NCBI GenBank assembly: GCA_017438525.1
Contig: JAFRVI010000075.1
Span: forward strand, 1-34,143
DNA length: 34,143 nt
Reading direction: 5' to 3'
DNA from: Clostridia bacterium
GTDB taxonomy: Bacteria; Bacillota; Clostridia; Oscillospirales; RGIG8002
Shown: positions 14,384 through 22,404 of the stretch, piece after piece
Layout: each line of letters opens with the position of its first letter
Position numbering within the stretch: position 1 is the first letter of the stretch
Position numbers and translations under genes: made by a program
Notes under the pieces: generated by a model
Databases searched by the model: none
Told to the model about the DNA's origin: nothing
The model's input: only the letters and a program-made list of their open reading frames with translations

Positions 14384-14529
14384 TCGTCTTCTCCTCCTTC
14401 GTAGTCGTAATCGGGCTCGGGATCGGTAAAATCCTGCTCTTCCGCGGCGAGCAGCGCGAGCAGCATTTCGCTGAAATCGACGTCGCCGAGGCCGCTGTCG
14501 TCAAACAGTTCGTCAATATCCTCCTCCAT
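14380..14529 (-). CDS. Putative 49-residue highly acidic protein
   Basis: The product begins MEEDIDELFDDSG and ends DYDYEGGEDE, with many Asp and Glu and almost no basic residues. The middle (FSEMLLALLAAEEQ) could form an amphipathic helix. An AGGTGG Shine-Dalgarno lies 6 bases before the ATG. The next tiny ORF overlaps its stop. It sits alone between two strong terminators, so it would need its own promoter; a TATAAT exists on this strand just after the upstream terminator (within 14573-14580) but lacks a convincing -35. Function unknown; acidic partner or regulator of the membrane peptide is a guess. Confidence 0.55.
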   Translation of the reverse strand: MEEDIDELFDDSGLGDVDFSEMLLALLAAEEQDFTDPEPDYDYEGGEDE

Positions 14530-14582
14530 TTTCACCACCTCTTTCCGCGGAGTTTTTTCCGCTTTACGACCGTATTATAAAA

Positions 14583-14622
14583 CGGCCGCTGTCCGATAAA
14601 CAGGACAGCGGCCGCGTTTTTT
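14583..14622. terminator. Strong bidirectional terminator after the GNAT gene
   Basis: CGGCCGCTGTCC (14583-14594) pairs perfectly over 12 bp with GGACAGCGGCCG (14603-14614) around an 8-base loop. It is followed by six T on the plus strand (14617-14622) and TTTTAT on the minus strand. It ends the YerC-methyltransferase-GNAT operon. Confidence 0.9.
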
Positions 14623-14642
14623 ATTCTTTTTTGAAATTGCCG

Positions 14643-15107
14643 TTACAGCTTCAGCTCCATGTGCCTGCACTGCGTTATGAAGCCGAGTTTTTCATAAAAC
14701 GCCTTCGCGTCGGCGTTGGCCTCCCAGACGTTCAGCTCGAGCGAATCAGCGCCGATCTCGGCCGCGTATTCGCGTACGAATGCGATCAGCGCGCCGCCGA
14801 TCCCGCGTCCGCGGAAGGCGGAATCGACGCAGAGGTCGTCGAGGTAGAGCACTTTGCGCGGAAGCATCTGCGGCGCGGCGGGCTGCCGTATCTCGCAGAG
14901 CGCGTAGCCGACGCAGACGCCGTCCTCTTCGGCGGCGAAGGAGGGGCGGTCGGGGCGCGTCAGCAGCGCCTCCAGCTCGGCCGTGTCGAACTTCTCGCGG
15001 TCGGCGCGGAAGACGTCCGGCCGCAGCTCCGCGTGCAGGCGCAGTATCTGCCCGAGCAGCTCGTGTATGCGCGGTATATCGCGTTTTTCAACGGGTCTGA
15101 TAAGCAT
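14643..15107 (-). CDS. GNAT-family N-acetyltransferase
   Basis: A 154-residue acetyltransferase using acetyl-CoA, likely acting on an amine of a small molecule or protein. It begins MLIRPVEKRDIPRIHELL, the usual GNAT strand 1 and helix 1. The acetyl-CoA motif A is present as YLDDLCVDSAFRGRGIGGAL, with R-G-R-G-I-G-G near 107-113. The C-terminal ELNVWEANADAKAFYEKLGF is characteristic of the fold. The start at 15107 follows the methyltransferase stop by 4 bases, and AAGG lies within the end of that gene, so translation is coupled. It is the last gene of its operon. Substrate cannot be deduced. Confidence 0.92.
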   Translation of the reverse strand: MLIRPVEKRDIPRIHELLGQILRLHAELRPDVFRADREKFDTAELEALLTRPDRPSFAAEEDGVCVGYALCEIRQPAAPQMLPRKVLYLDDLCVDSAFRGRGIGGALIAFVREYAAEIGADSLELNVWEANADAKAFYEKLGFITQCRHMELKL

Positions 15108-15111
15108 AGCG

Positions 15112-15846
15112 TTAAACCTTTTTGAAAACGTAGTGGATGCGCCGGCTGTCCGCCTTCGGAGGCGAAAGGGTGTAGGCGTCGTACTCCGCATCGGGCGCGA
15201 AACCGCACTCCTCGAGCGTTGAAACGAGCTCATCGCGCGTCCAGCAGCGCTGCTCCTGCTCCTCGTCGAAGCGGCGCCACGTGCCGCCGTCGCGCTCGAA
15301 CCAGGTCAGCTCGTACCTCGCCTTGCGCGTGCGGGGAGAATACCCGGTGTTCCAGACGAGGTAGAGGTCGTCGAGGTCGTAGGTGTACGTCCCGTCTGCA
15401 AGCTCGTCGGTGAACTTGCGTTCGCCGTCGGCGTCGAAGATGAAAACGCCGCCCTTGTCGGTGAAGATCGCGAGCCGCTTGAACGCCGCCTTCAGCGCGG
15501 TTTTCGTCGTGATATAGTTGACGCTGTCCATCGTGCAGAAGCAGACGTCGACGGTGTCGTTCAGGTCGAGCTCGGTCATGTCCTGGCAGAGCAGGAGCGT
15601 ATCGGCGGGCAGACGCTCCTTCGCGAGCGAAAGCATCTCGGGCGAGCCGTCCGCGCAAACGGGATCGAAGCCGAGCTTAACTAGCTCCGCCGCGAGCCGC
15701 CCGCTTCCGCAGGCGAGGTCGAGCGGCTTGAGCATCGGACTGCCGTGCTTTTTCGCGAGCTTAACGAGGTATCCCGCCGCGCCGGCGTAGTCGAAGTCGC
15801 TCATCAGCCGGTCGTAGACGGCGGAAAAGCTGCCGTATCCGCTCAT
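15112..15846 (-). CDS. Class I SAM-dependent methyltransferase
   Basis: A 244-residue cytosolic methyltransferase. Motif I is LDLACGSGRLAAEL at about 43-56 and the acidic ribose-binding Asp follows in PVCADGSPEML. Post-motif regions CQDMTELDL and DVCFCTMDSVNYI match the YcgJ/UbiE-like group, in which the C-terminal half (YELTWFERDGG, WTRDELVSTLEECGF) forms the substrate lid. The start at 15846 overlaps the stop of the YerC gene as ATGA. The gene is directly coupled to YerC upstream and GNAT downstream. Substrate unknown. Small metabolite or cofactor modification is likely from the family, but nothing in the context decides. Confidence 0.92.
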   Translation of the reverse strand: MSGYGSFSAVYDRLMSDFDYAGAAGYLVKLAKKHGSPMLKPLDLACGSGRLAAELVKLGFDPVCADGSPEMLSLAKERLPADTLLLCQDMTELDLNDTVDVCFCTMDSVNYITTKTALKAAFKRLAIFTDKGGVFIFDADGERKFTDELADGTYTYDLDDLYLVWNTGYSPRTRKARYELTWFERDGGTWRRFDEEQEQRCWTRDELVSTLEECGFAPDAEYDAYTLSPPKADSRRIHYVFKKV

Positions 15847-16133
15847 TTTTGCTCCAATCTGTCGGCGCCGAGCTTGTAGCCGCCGCTGCCGTATTTCAGG
15901 CAGCGCTTGACGCGGCTGACGGTGGCGGTCGAAGCCCTCGTCTTCTCGACTATGTCGGCGTAGACGCCGCCCTTGAGCAGCAGCCGCGCGACGGCGAAGC
16001 GCTGCGCCATCGTGTTGATCTCGTTTTCGGTGCATACGTCGTCGAAAAATACGTAGCATTCCTCGCGGGTTTTCAGAGAGAGTATTGCGTCAAACAGGCA
16101 GTCCGCCTGGGAATCTGCGGTCTTGTTAACCAT
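15843..16133 (-). CDS. YerC/YecD family TrpR-related DNA-binding protein
   Basis: A 96-residue putative repressor of the TrpR superfamily, common in Firmicutes. It has the family opening LFDAILSLKTREECYVFFDD and the core NEINTMAQRFAVARLLLKG. The helix-turn-helix is GVYADIVEKTRASTATVSRVKRCL. The regulon of this family is poorly defined. The start is fixed by family length. No Shine-Dalgarno sits at normal distance: GAAAGGA (16161-16167) is 27 bases upstream and a perfect hairpin at 16143-16159 lies between, which would bring it to about 10 bases if folded. It leads a three-gene operon with a methyltransferase and an acetyltransferase. Confidence 0.93.
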   Translation of the reverse strand: MVNKTADSQADCLFDAILSLKTREECYVFFDDVCTENEINTMAQRFAVARLLLKGGVYADIVEKTRASTATVSRVKRCLKYGSGGYKLGADRLEQK

Positions 16134-16142
16134 TTCGTTGCG

Positions 16143-16167
16143 GCGCGGATTATCCGCGCGTCCTTTC
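16143..16167 (-). promoter_or_regulatory. Ribosome binding site separated from the start by a hairpin
   Basis: GAAAGGA (minus strand, 16161-16167) is followed by GCGCGGATAATCCGCGC (16143-16159), which folds into a stem of at least 6 bp with an ATAAT loop, then CGCAACGAA and the YerC ATG. Folding shortens the effective spacing to about 10 bases. No alternative start codon lies in frame between. Confidence 0.55.
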
Positions 16168-16188
16168 TATATAATAGCGGAGCGCACG

Positions 16189-16220
16189 AAAAAATGCGTA
16201 CGCTCTCACATACGCATTTT
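16189..16220 (-). terminator. Terminator of the Gld-like ABC operon, overlapping the next promoter
   Basis: TACGCATTTT (16211-16220) and AAAATGCGTA (16191-16200) form a 10-bp stem with a 10-base loop, ending in six T on the minus strand. It lies about 85 bases beyond the last gene of the ABC operon. Its upstream arm contains most of the -10 of the YerC promoter, so transcripts initiated there escape it. Confidence 0.65.
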
Positions 16221-16244
16221 AACACTAAAAAGCATAAAAGTAAA
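16216..16244 (-). promoter_or_regulatory. Promoter of the YerC operon
   Basis: Minus-strand TTTACT (16239-16244) and TAAAAT (16216-16221) with a 17-bp spacer. The start would fall near 16209, leaving a 75-base leader containing the looped ribosome binding site. Confidence 0.7.
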
Positions 16245-16305
16245 CACTTTTTTGCGATATTTTTCAAACCTTAACGAAAGACGAAAAATACTTAAAAAAG
16301 CATTG

Positions 16306-17700
16306 TCAAATTGTGCTCTTGATCGGCTTGTTCTGCGCGACGAGCGCGGCGTCTGAGATTATCGCGTCGACCTGCGACTTGAGCACGAAGAAGACGCCTT
16401 CGCCGTCGATGAGGTAGGCGTAGCGCATGTTGTCGACCGGTACGAACTCGACCTTGACGTCGGCGCTTCCGTCGTTGAAGGAATAGGTGAGCGTCAGCGC
16501 CGCGGGCGCGGCCGGAACGGAATCCAGGCGTCCCTCTGAGAGCGTCATTATCAGGTTCTCGTAGAAGAGCTTGAAGTTATCCGCGTCGAGCTTCAGTTCG
16601 CCGCAGTAGGGGATTATTCCGCCGCCGTCGCGGTCGACTTTGAAAACGTGGGCGCCGCCCGCGTAGTTCACGGTGAGTCCGGAGAGGGCGGAGAGCTTCT
16701 TTGTGAAGGTCAGGCGCGACATATACGTGTCCGCGGGGTTGGAGAGGAATGAGGTGTAGGTCGGATAGGCGGTGAATACCGCGTCGAATCCGTCCATCTT
16801 CGCGTAGCAGAACTCGCCCGCGTCGGCGAAGCCGATACGCACTTCCTTGTCAGCGAAGCGGAAAACGAGAGTGTAATCGGGATCGTCGAGGCCGTAAAAC
16901 GCGACGCGTTCGGGAGTCGGGCGTATCTCGACGCATTCCGTGAAACTCATTCCCGAAGCGTAGGTCACAAGGTCGCCCGTCGTCGTGGAGTTGACGGGGT
17001 AATCTATCGGCTGCGTCATGACGTAAGGCGTCGACGCCGTTTCGTCGCTGACGTAGTTCGGATCCATGATTATCTCGACGTTCTCGGCGCGTTTTTTGCC
17101 GCCGATGAAGACGTATTTGACGTTTGTATCCGTTCCTTCGGGGAAGTCGTCTTTTGAGGGGATAACGTCGGTCTCGACGTAGGACGCCGCCGAGCGCGTC
17201 AGATAAAGCGGCAGGTTGTGGGTGACGATATAAACGCCGTCCTCGCCCTGAAGGGACATATAGCGTCCGCCGGAGGGGGCTTCGTTGCCGAGCAGCAGCG
17301 TCTTCGCCGCGCCGTCCGCGAGCTCCACGCGGCAGGTCGCGGCGGGGGAGTCGAGCCCGTATTCCGAGAGCGCCCCGGGCGAAGCGACCGTGCGCGAAGC
17401 GTTCGGCGCGAGCAGCTTGTCGCCGACCCAGCTTGTCGAGTACGCGTTCGTTTCGAAGCCATCGTCTTCCTTAACGGTGTAGCCGTCTGCGGTTTTCACA
17501 AGCGTGAAGCCGCCGGCTCCGTTGCTCACGGAGGCGCTTACGAATTCGTCGCGGGTGACGGAGTAGATGAGCGTCGCCTCGCTCGGCTCGTCGGAGGAAA
17601 CGGTATCCTCCGGCGCGGTGAGGAGTATGACGGCGACGCCCGCGGCGAGGACCGCGGCGATCGCAAGCAGTATTAAAAGCAGACGTTTGTTCTTGCTCAC
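16306..17700 (-). CDS. DUF4340 domain protein of a Gld-like ABC system
   Basis: A 464-residue membrane-anchored protein. One N-terminal span (about 6-28, LLLILLAIAAVLAAGVAVILL) is followed by a large extracytoplasmic domain with repeated beta-strand patterns matching DUF4340, for example GLDSPAATCRVELADG and YGLDDPDYTLVFRFADKE. These two similar blocks suggest an internal duplication. DUF4340 proteins accompany GldG-like proteins and ABC-2 transporters; their biochemical role is not established. It starts with GTG, overlapping the GldG-like stop as GTGA, so it is coupled. It is the last gene of a four-gene operon. Confidence 0.88.
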   Translation of the reverse strand: MSKNKRLLLILLAIAAVLAAGVAVILLTAPEDTVSSDEPSEATLIYSVTRDEFVSASVSNGAGGFTLVKTADGYTVKEDDGFETNAYSTSWVGDKLLAPNASRTVASPGALSEYGLDSPAATCRVELADGAAKTLLLGNEAPSGGRYMSLQGEDGVYIVTHNLPLYLTRSAASYVETDVIPSKDDFPEGTDTNVKYVFIGGKKRAENVEIIMDPNYVSDETASTPYVMTQPIDYPVNSTTTGDLVTYASGMSFTECVEIRPTPERVAFYGLDDPDYTLVFRFADKEVRIGFADAGEFCYAKMDGFDAVFTAYPTYTSFLSNPADTYMSRLTFTKKLSALSGLTVNYAGGAHVFKVDRDGGGIIPYCGELKLDADNFKLFYENLIMTLSEGRLDSVPAAPAALTLTYSFNDGSADVKVEFVPVDNMRYAYLIDGEGVFFVLKSQVDAIISDAALVAQNKPIKSTI

Positions 17701-19298
17701 AGGTTCTTCCTCTTGACGAAAACGAACGTACCCACGCCGATGATAACGGCGGGGAAGAGTATGGAGAATACCAGCGCGAAGATCCTGACCTGATTGTTGG
17801 TCAGATCGATTACCTCGGTGGCGAGATCCTTTTTGACTATCGTAACGGGATCGGATTTTTCCTGCATCGATTCAAGTATGCTCGTGATCAGTGTGCCGTT
17901 GCCGTAGGTGTTGGAGGAGCCGGAATTAAAGTAGAAGTCGATAAAACCGTCGCTCGTTACGAGTACTCCGGAAGATTCTTCGACCGGCAGATTGGTGTTG
18001 CGCTTGCGCGTAAGCGTCATAACGGCGAATTCGCCGGTCACGTCGTCGTCGCGTTTCGTTATCGCCGCGGCGGATTCGCCATCCGGCGTTTCGGAAACGG
18101 CGCGCTTGAACGCGGTGTCCGAAGTGGTCAGCAGGGAGGTTACGGTGCGTATGTCGCGTTCTTTCCAGAGAATCTCAATCGGCTCCGGATTCTGTATGAC
18201 CGTCTTGACACCCGCGTTGTTGAGTTCTTTGGTTATATCGCTGTCGGAGTCGTATTCTGTTATGACGTAGAACGGATAAACGATGCAGTTATCCTGGTCG
18301 TAGACGCGGGAATTCGGGTCGATCCTCACGCCCCAGTTCAGTTCGAGGTATCCGTAAAGATTCGGCAGGTCGGCGGTGCCGCCGTCGAAATAGAGCAGGT
18401 TGCGGCCGTAGTCCTTGCCGTTCTGCAGGAACTCGTCGAGCTTGGTTACCTCCGCCTGCGAGAAGTCGCGGGTAGGCGCGACGACGGCGAGGAACTTGGC
18501 GTTCTGCGGGATCGCGTCCTTCGCGAAGTCGATGCTCTCGACGCTGAGCCCGTTGTTCTCGAATATGCCGCTGATAAAAGCGAGGTTGCTCTCGTCCTCG
18601 GTGCGCTCGCCGTGTCCGTTGACGACGGCGACGGAAACGACTTCGTCGCGCAGCACGTAGCCGACGGCGTTGATAAGCGGCTGCTCGGTGAAGTAGTAGT
18701 AGGTGTAGCTTTCCGAGTCGGTCTTATAGCTCGTCGTTTCTCCGAAGTCGGTGTTGATGAAGTCGGTCAGCTCAACGAGTTTGTAGCGCTTGGGGCTTTC
18801 GACCAGAAGGAACATTTCAGGGCGCGACGGCTGTGAGATCATATCATACTTGTTCAAGAAGTTGGGGTTGGCGTCCATATCGACGTATTTGACGGTGATG
18901 CGCTCGTTTTTCGCGACCTCGGAGAGTATCTCAGGCAGGCGGCGTATCGGCGCCTCGTAGATCGTTCCGTCGTAGCCCGCGTCGGAGAACGCGGAAAAGG
19001 CGCGCAGCTTCGCTTCCGTTGTCAGCGCGGTTATCGTCACGTCGCCTTCCACGGAGTCGAAGTACGCCTTCGCCTCGTCGGTAAGCGAGAAGAGGCGGTT
19101 CGCAGTGATATCGAAGCGCAGATCGGCGCGTTCGCCGATGAGCGTGACGGCGACGTTGAGCAGGATTATCACGATTATGACGACCGCGGTTATCGCCGTC
19201 GCGAGCGAGCCGTGCTTGAAGCGCGGGTTGGAGAAGAAACGCTTCTTCGGCGTTTCCTGAATGCTGCCCTTGGGGGCGCCGTTGAGATTGCCGTTCAT
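17697..19298 (-). CDS. GldG-like auxiliary component of ABC transporter
   Basis: A 533-residue protein with an N-terminal membrane span at about 34-55 (AITAVVIIVIILLNVAVTLI). A large external domain follows, beginning with the family hallmark RFDITANRLFSLTDEAKAYF, then a region resembling the GldG/ABC-type uncharacterised transport domain (VAVVNGHGE, FLAVVAPTRDFSQAEVTKLDEFL). A second span lies at the C-terminus (FALVFSILFPAVIIGVGTFVF). GldG was named in Bacteroidetes gliding, but this lineage is not known to glide by that route and homologues are common in Clostridia, with function unclear. GGGAGG lies before the ATG, 13 bases after the permease gene. Confidence 0.9.
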   Translation of the reverse strand: MNGNLNGAPKGSIQETPKKRFFSNPRFKHGSLATAITAVVIIVIILLNVAVTLIGERADLRFDITANRLFSLTDEAKAYFDSVEGDVTITALTTEAKLRAFSAFSDAGYDGTIYEAPIRRLPEILSEVAKNERITVKYVDMDANPNFLNKYDMISQPSRPEMFLLVESPKRYKLVELTDFINTDFGETTSYKTDSESYTYYYFTEQPLINAVGYVLRDEVVSVAVVNGHGERTEDESNLAFISGIFENNGLSVESIDFAKDAIPQNAKFLAVVAPTRDFSQAEVTKLDEFLQNGKDYGRNLLYFDGGTADLPNLYGYLELNWGVRIDPNSRVYDQDNCIVYPFYVITEYDSDSDITKELNNAGVKTVIQNPEPIEILWKERDIRTVTSLLTTSDTAFKRAVSETPDGESAAAITKRDDDVTGEFAVMTLTRKRNTNLPVEESSGVLVTSDGFIDFYFNSGSSNTYGNGTLITSILESMQEKSDPVTIVKKDLATEVIDLTNNQVRIFALVFSILFPAVIIGVGTFVFVKRKNL

Positions 19299-19311
19299 AT
19301 CCGCGCCTCCC

Positions 19312-20031
19312 TTAAGACCATCTGCGCCGTTCCATTACTCTCACGGTGAGGAAAAGGAAAACGGCGGTGAAGCTTATATAAAACAGAATGTTGCTTATGT
19401 CGAAAATGCCGCTTGTGAAGTCGACGTAGCGCGTGTGCAGTGAAACAAGCCCCAGCAGCGTTTTCAGCACGGGGCTCGAAACTATCGAGGAAAGCAGCAC
19501 CGGCACGAAGGTCAGCACTATCGCGCCGAAGGTCGCGAACGCCGCGACCACCTGGCTTTCCGTAAGCGCGGAGATGAATTCGCCGACGGCGATGAGCGCC
19601 GCGCCGATAAGGAGTATGCCGACGACCATCCCTATATACTCTACGAAGTTGAGCTTGCCGAACGCCGCGATGACTATCGCGAAAAACGCGGTCGTTCCGA
19701 CGGCGATGGAGTATATCGCGAAGGCGGAGAAGAACTTGCCCATGACTATCTGCCCGAGACCGACGGGGGAGGTGAGCAGAAGTTGATCGGTCTTCTGCTT
19801 ACGTTCCTCGCTCAAAAGGCGCATGGTCAGCACCGGAACGAGCAGCACGAGCACGAAGTAGATGAAGCCGAAGAAGTTAGACATACCGCTCGAAACGACT
19901 CCGCTTTTCTCGCCGCCAATGATAGAGACGTAGAAGAACACGCCGTAGAAGATCATAAAGAGCGTGAAGAAAACGTAGCCGATGACGGAGGTGAAATAGG
20001 TCTTGAACTCACGCCTGAAAATCGTAAGCAT
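19312..20031 (-). CDS. ABC-2 permease (GldF-like)
   Basis: A 239-residue permease with about six membrane spans. It begins MLTIFRREFKTYFTSVIGYVF, the usual start of GldF/NosY-like subunits, and has the conserved LLSEERKQKTDQLLLTSPV segment after the second span. It forms the channel partner of the ATPase upstream. Its ATG overlaps the ATPase stop by one base (TGATG). Substrate unknown; an extrusion role or mechanical coupling to the GldG-like and DUF4340 proteins is inferred. Confidence 0.93.
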   Translation of the reverse strand: MLTIFRREFKTYFTSVIGYVFFTLFMIFYGVFFYVSIIGGEKSGVVSSGMSNFFGFIYFVLVLLVPVLTMRLLSEERKQKTDQLLLTSPVGLGQIVMGKFFSAFAIYSIAVGTTAFFAIVIAAFGKLNFVEYIGMVVGILLIGAALIAVGEFISALTESQVVAAFATFGAIVLTFVPVLLSSIVSSPVLKTLLGLVSLHTRYVDFTSGIFDISNILFYISFTAVFLFLTVRVMERRRWS

Positions 20032-21026
20032 CAGAGATCGGCCTCCTCTCTCTTTTTGACGGAACGCTTCGCTTTTCCGCCCGGCGCCCTGCGGGAGCCG
20101 CCGGTAAGGTTTATGAAGACATCCTCGAGCGACGAAGCGACGGGGTGTGTTTCGATAAGCGGAGTGCCGAGCGAAACGCAGACGTTGAATATCGCCTTGC
20201 GGATATCGGTATCTTTTTCCGCTTCCACGAGGTACTCGAAGGTGCCCTTTTCCTTCTCCGCGATGCGCTTGACGGAGGTGACTCCGGCGATGCCGCGCAG
20301 CGCGGCGATCACCTGTCCCTCAGCGCCGTCGATCGTGACGGAATAGGCGGGCTTGCCGCCGGCGTTGCGGGTGAGGTTTTCGGCGGAGTCGTCGGCGACG
20401 AGCCGCCCGCGGTTGATGACGATTATGCGTCCGCATACCGCCTGCACTTCGGGGAGGATATGCGAGCTGAGTATGACGGTGCGCTGTTTGCCGAGGTCTT
20501 TGATGAGGTCGCGTATTTCGATTATCTGCCGCGGGTCGAGCCCGACGGTCGGCTCGTCGAGGATGAGCACCGGCGGATTGCCGATGAGCGCCTGCGCCAG
20601 TCCGACGCGCTGCTGATACCCCTTAGAGAGATGCCCGATTATGCGGCCGCGGACGTCGGAGAGCTTCACGACGTCGCATATCTCGGCGACGTGGGACTTC
20701 ATATCGAGGTCCTTGCATTTCTTGAGCTTAAAGACAAACTTCAGGTAGGCGTCCACCGTCATATCGGAGTAGAGCGGCGGATGCTCGGGGAGATACCCGA
20801 CGAGCTTTTTGACCTCGTTGGGATTCTCGAGTATGTCGAAGCCGCCGACGGAGGCGCTGCCGGAGGACATCGAAAGATACCCCGTCAGAATGTTCATCGT
20901 CGTGGTCTTTCCCGCGCCGTTCGGGCCGAGAAAGCCGACGATCTCGCCTTCGTTGACCGTGAACGAGATGTTGTCCACGGCGGCTTTTTTGCCGTATTTC
21001 TTTGTCAGATTCGTTACCGTGATCAA
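20031..21026 (-). CDS. ABC transporter ATPase (GldA-like)
   Basis: A 331-residue ATPase. Walker A is GPNGAGKTT at 34-42, signature LSKGYQQR at 133-140, Walker B VLILDEPTVGLDP at about 153-165, and the switch is in SSHILPEV. The C-terminal 100 residues (GKPAYSVTIDG and beyond) form a small accessory domain seen in GldA/CcmA-like ATPases. A TTG start at 21026 (giving MITVTNLTKKYG) is chosen because GAAAGGA lies 11 bases before it. The earlier TTG at 21059 lacks a ribosome site. It is the first gene of the four-gene operon, about 95 bases after hisS. A clear promoter was not found in that gap, so read-through from copA-hisS is possible. Confidence 0.92.
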   Translation of the reverse strand: MITVTNLTKKYGKKAAVDNISFTVNEGEIVGFLGPNGAGKTTTMNILTGYLSMSSGSASVGGFDILENPNEVKKLVGYLPEHPPLYSDMTVDAYLKFVFKLKKCKDLDMKSHVAEICDVVKLSDVRGRIIGHLSKGYQQRVGLAQALIGNPPVLILDEPTVGLDPRQIIEIRDLIKDLGKQRTVILSSHILPEVQAVCGRIIVINRGRLVADDSAENLTRNAGGKPAYSVTIDGAEGQVIAALRGIAGVTSVKRIAEKEKGTFEYLVEAEKDTDIRKAIFNVCVSLGTPLIETHPVASSLEDVFINLTGGSRRAPGGKAKRSVKKREEADL

Positions 21027-21120
21027 GCGGACGTCAGTCCTTTCGGAAGAATGCGGCAAGCCGCTTCTTGAATTATCTTATCGCGTAATGGTGAAATATC
21101 CGTTAATGCCGGGTGAGAGA

Positions 21121-22377
21121 TCAGCGAAAAAAGCCGACGAGGTCGGAAATTTTGATTTCCCGCGTTTCGCCGTCGCTCATGCGCTTGACGCGGCAGACGC
21201 CGCTTTCAAGCTCGGAGTCGCCGAGCACGACGGTGTATCCGGCGCGTATCTTGTCGGCGTATTTCATCTGCGCCTTGACGCTTCTGCCGACGGAGTCGTA
21301 TTCGGCGGCGACGCCCTCGCGCCGCTGCGCGAGCGCGAGGCGGAACGCTTCCTTCTCCGCCTTTTCGCCCATCGAGCCTATGAAGACGCGGCAGCCCTCG
21401 GCGGCTTCGGGGAAGAGCCCTTGCTTCTCGAGCAGGAGCAGCATGCGCTCCAGCCCCATGCCGAAGCCGAGCCCGCATATCGGGGAGCCGCCCATCTGCG
21501 CGGCGAGCCCGTCGTAGCGGCCTCCGCCGCAGACGGTGCCCTGCGCGCCGATGTCGCTTGAAATGAACTCGAAGACGATGCCGTTGTAATAGTCGAGCCC
21601 GCGCACGATGCGGGGATTTACGGCGAAGCCGACGCCGCTTTCGGTCAGCAGCGCCTTGACCTGTTCGAAGTGCTCGCGGCAGTCGCCGCAGAGGTAGTCG
21701 GTGATCTTCGGCGCGTTCTCAACGTCGCCGTCGCAGTCGGGATCCTTGCAGTCGAGCACGCGGAGCGGGTTGGTGTTCAGGCGCTCGCGGCAGAGCTTGC
21801 AGAGCTTGTCCTCGTGCTTTTTGAAGTATTCGACGAGCGCTTTTCTGTATTCGGCGCGGCATTCCGGGCAGCCGATGGAGTTGATGCTGAGCGAAACGCC
21901 CTTCACGCCGAGGCGGCGGATGCACTCGTCGGCGAGCGCGATTATCTCGCAGTCCGCCTTTGGGGTCGCCGCGCCGAAGAACTCGACGCCGAACTGGTGG
22001 AATTCGCGCAGACGGCCGGCCTGCGGCTTCTCGTAGCGGAAGCAGGGGATGAGGTAATACGCCTTGACCGGCAGAAGTCCCTTGTCAAGACCGTTTTCGA
22101 GCAGGAGGCGCACCGCGCTGGCGGTACCCTCCGGGCGCAGCGTGATGCTTCTGCCGCCCTTGTCCTCGAAGGTATACATCTCCTTCTGCACGATGTCCGT
22201 CGTGTCGCCGACGGAGCGGTTGAAAAGCTCGGTGTGCTCGAAGGTCGGGAAGCGTATCTCGGAGAAACCGAAATCCGCCGCCGTCTTCGCGAGCGTGCTT
22301 TCGAGCCATTGATTTTTGAAGCTGTTTTCGGGAAGCAGGTCCTGCGTCCCTCTGGGTGCGGTGGTGATAAGCGCCAT
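21121..22377 (-). CDS. hisS: Histidine--tRNA ligase
   Basis: A 418-residue class II synthetase that charges tRNA-His. Motif 1 is in the region RFPTFEHTELFNRSVG, motif 2 is FRYEKPQAGRLREFHQFG, and the histidine-specific GLDYYNG is present. Motif 3 is LGFGMGLERM. A cysteine-rich insertion at about 175-235 has CPEC, CKLC, CKDPDC and CGDC, known from many Clostridia and possibly metal-binding. The C-terminal anticodon-binding domain begins near 330. The start has AAAGGTG 7 bases upstream. It follows copA by 27 bases on the same strand. No T-box leader was seen before it. Confidence 0.95.
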   Translation of the reverse strand: MALITTAPRGTQDLLPENSFKNQWLESTLAKTAADFGFSEIRFPTFEHTELFNRSVGDTTDIVQKEMYTFEDKGGRSITLRPEGTASAVRLLLENGLDKGLLPVKAYYLIPCFRYEKPQAGRLREFHQFGVEFFGAATPKADCEIIALADECIRRLGVKGVSLSINSIGCPECRAEYRKALVEYFKKHEDKLCKLCRERLNTNPLRVLDCKDPDCDGDVENAPKITDYLCGDCREHFEQVKALLTESGVGFAVNPRIVRGLDYYNGIVFEFISSDIGAQGTVCGGGRYDGLAAQMGGSPICGLGFGMGLERMLLLLEKQGLFPEAAEGCRVFIGSMGEKAEKEAFRLALAQRREGVAAEYDSVGRSVKAQMKYADKIRAGYTVVLGDSELESGVCRVKRMSDGETREIKISDLVGFFR

Positions 22378-22404
22378 CGTGTTTCACCTTTCTTTATGTA
22401 AAAG

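Noticed and set aside
14196..14516. 106-residue minus-strand frame between the patatin and GNAT genes
   Set aside because: It runs through the terminator into the antisense of patatin and lacks a ribosome site. The 49- and 27-residue ORFs in other frames have better signals.
21027..21059. Upstream TTG start for the Gld-like ATPase
   Set aside because: No ribosome site precedes it, and it adds 11 residues outside the conserved ABC beginning.
22378..22404. T-box or other tRNA-sensing leader before hisS (and before glyS)
   Set aside because: The gaps are only 27 and 36 bases, too short for a T-box, and no T-box motif was seen in the copA or repressor leaders.
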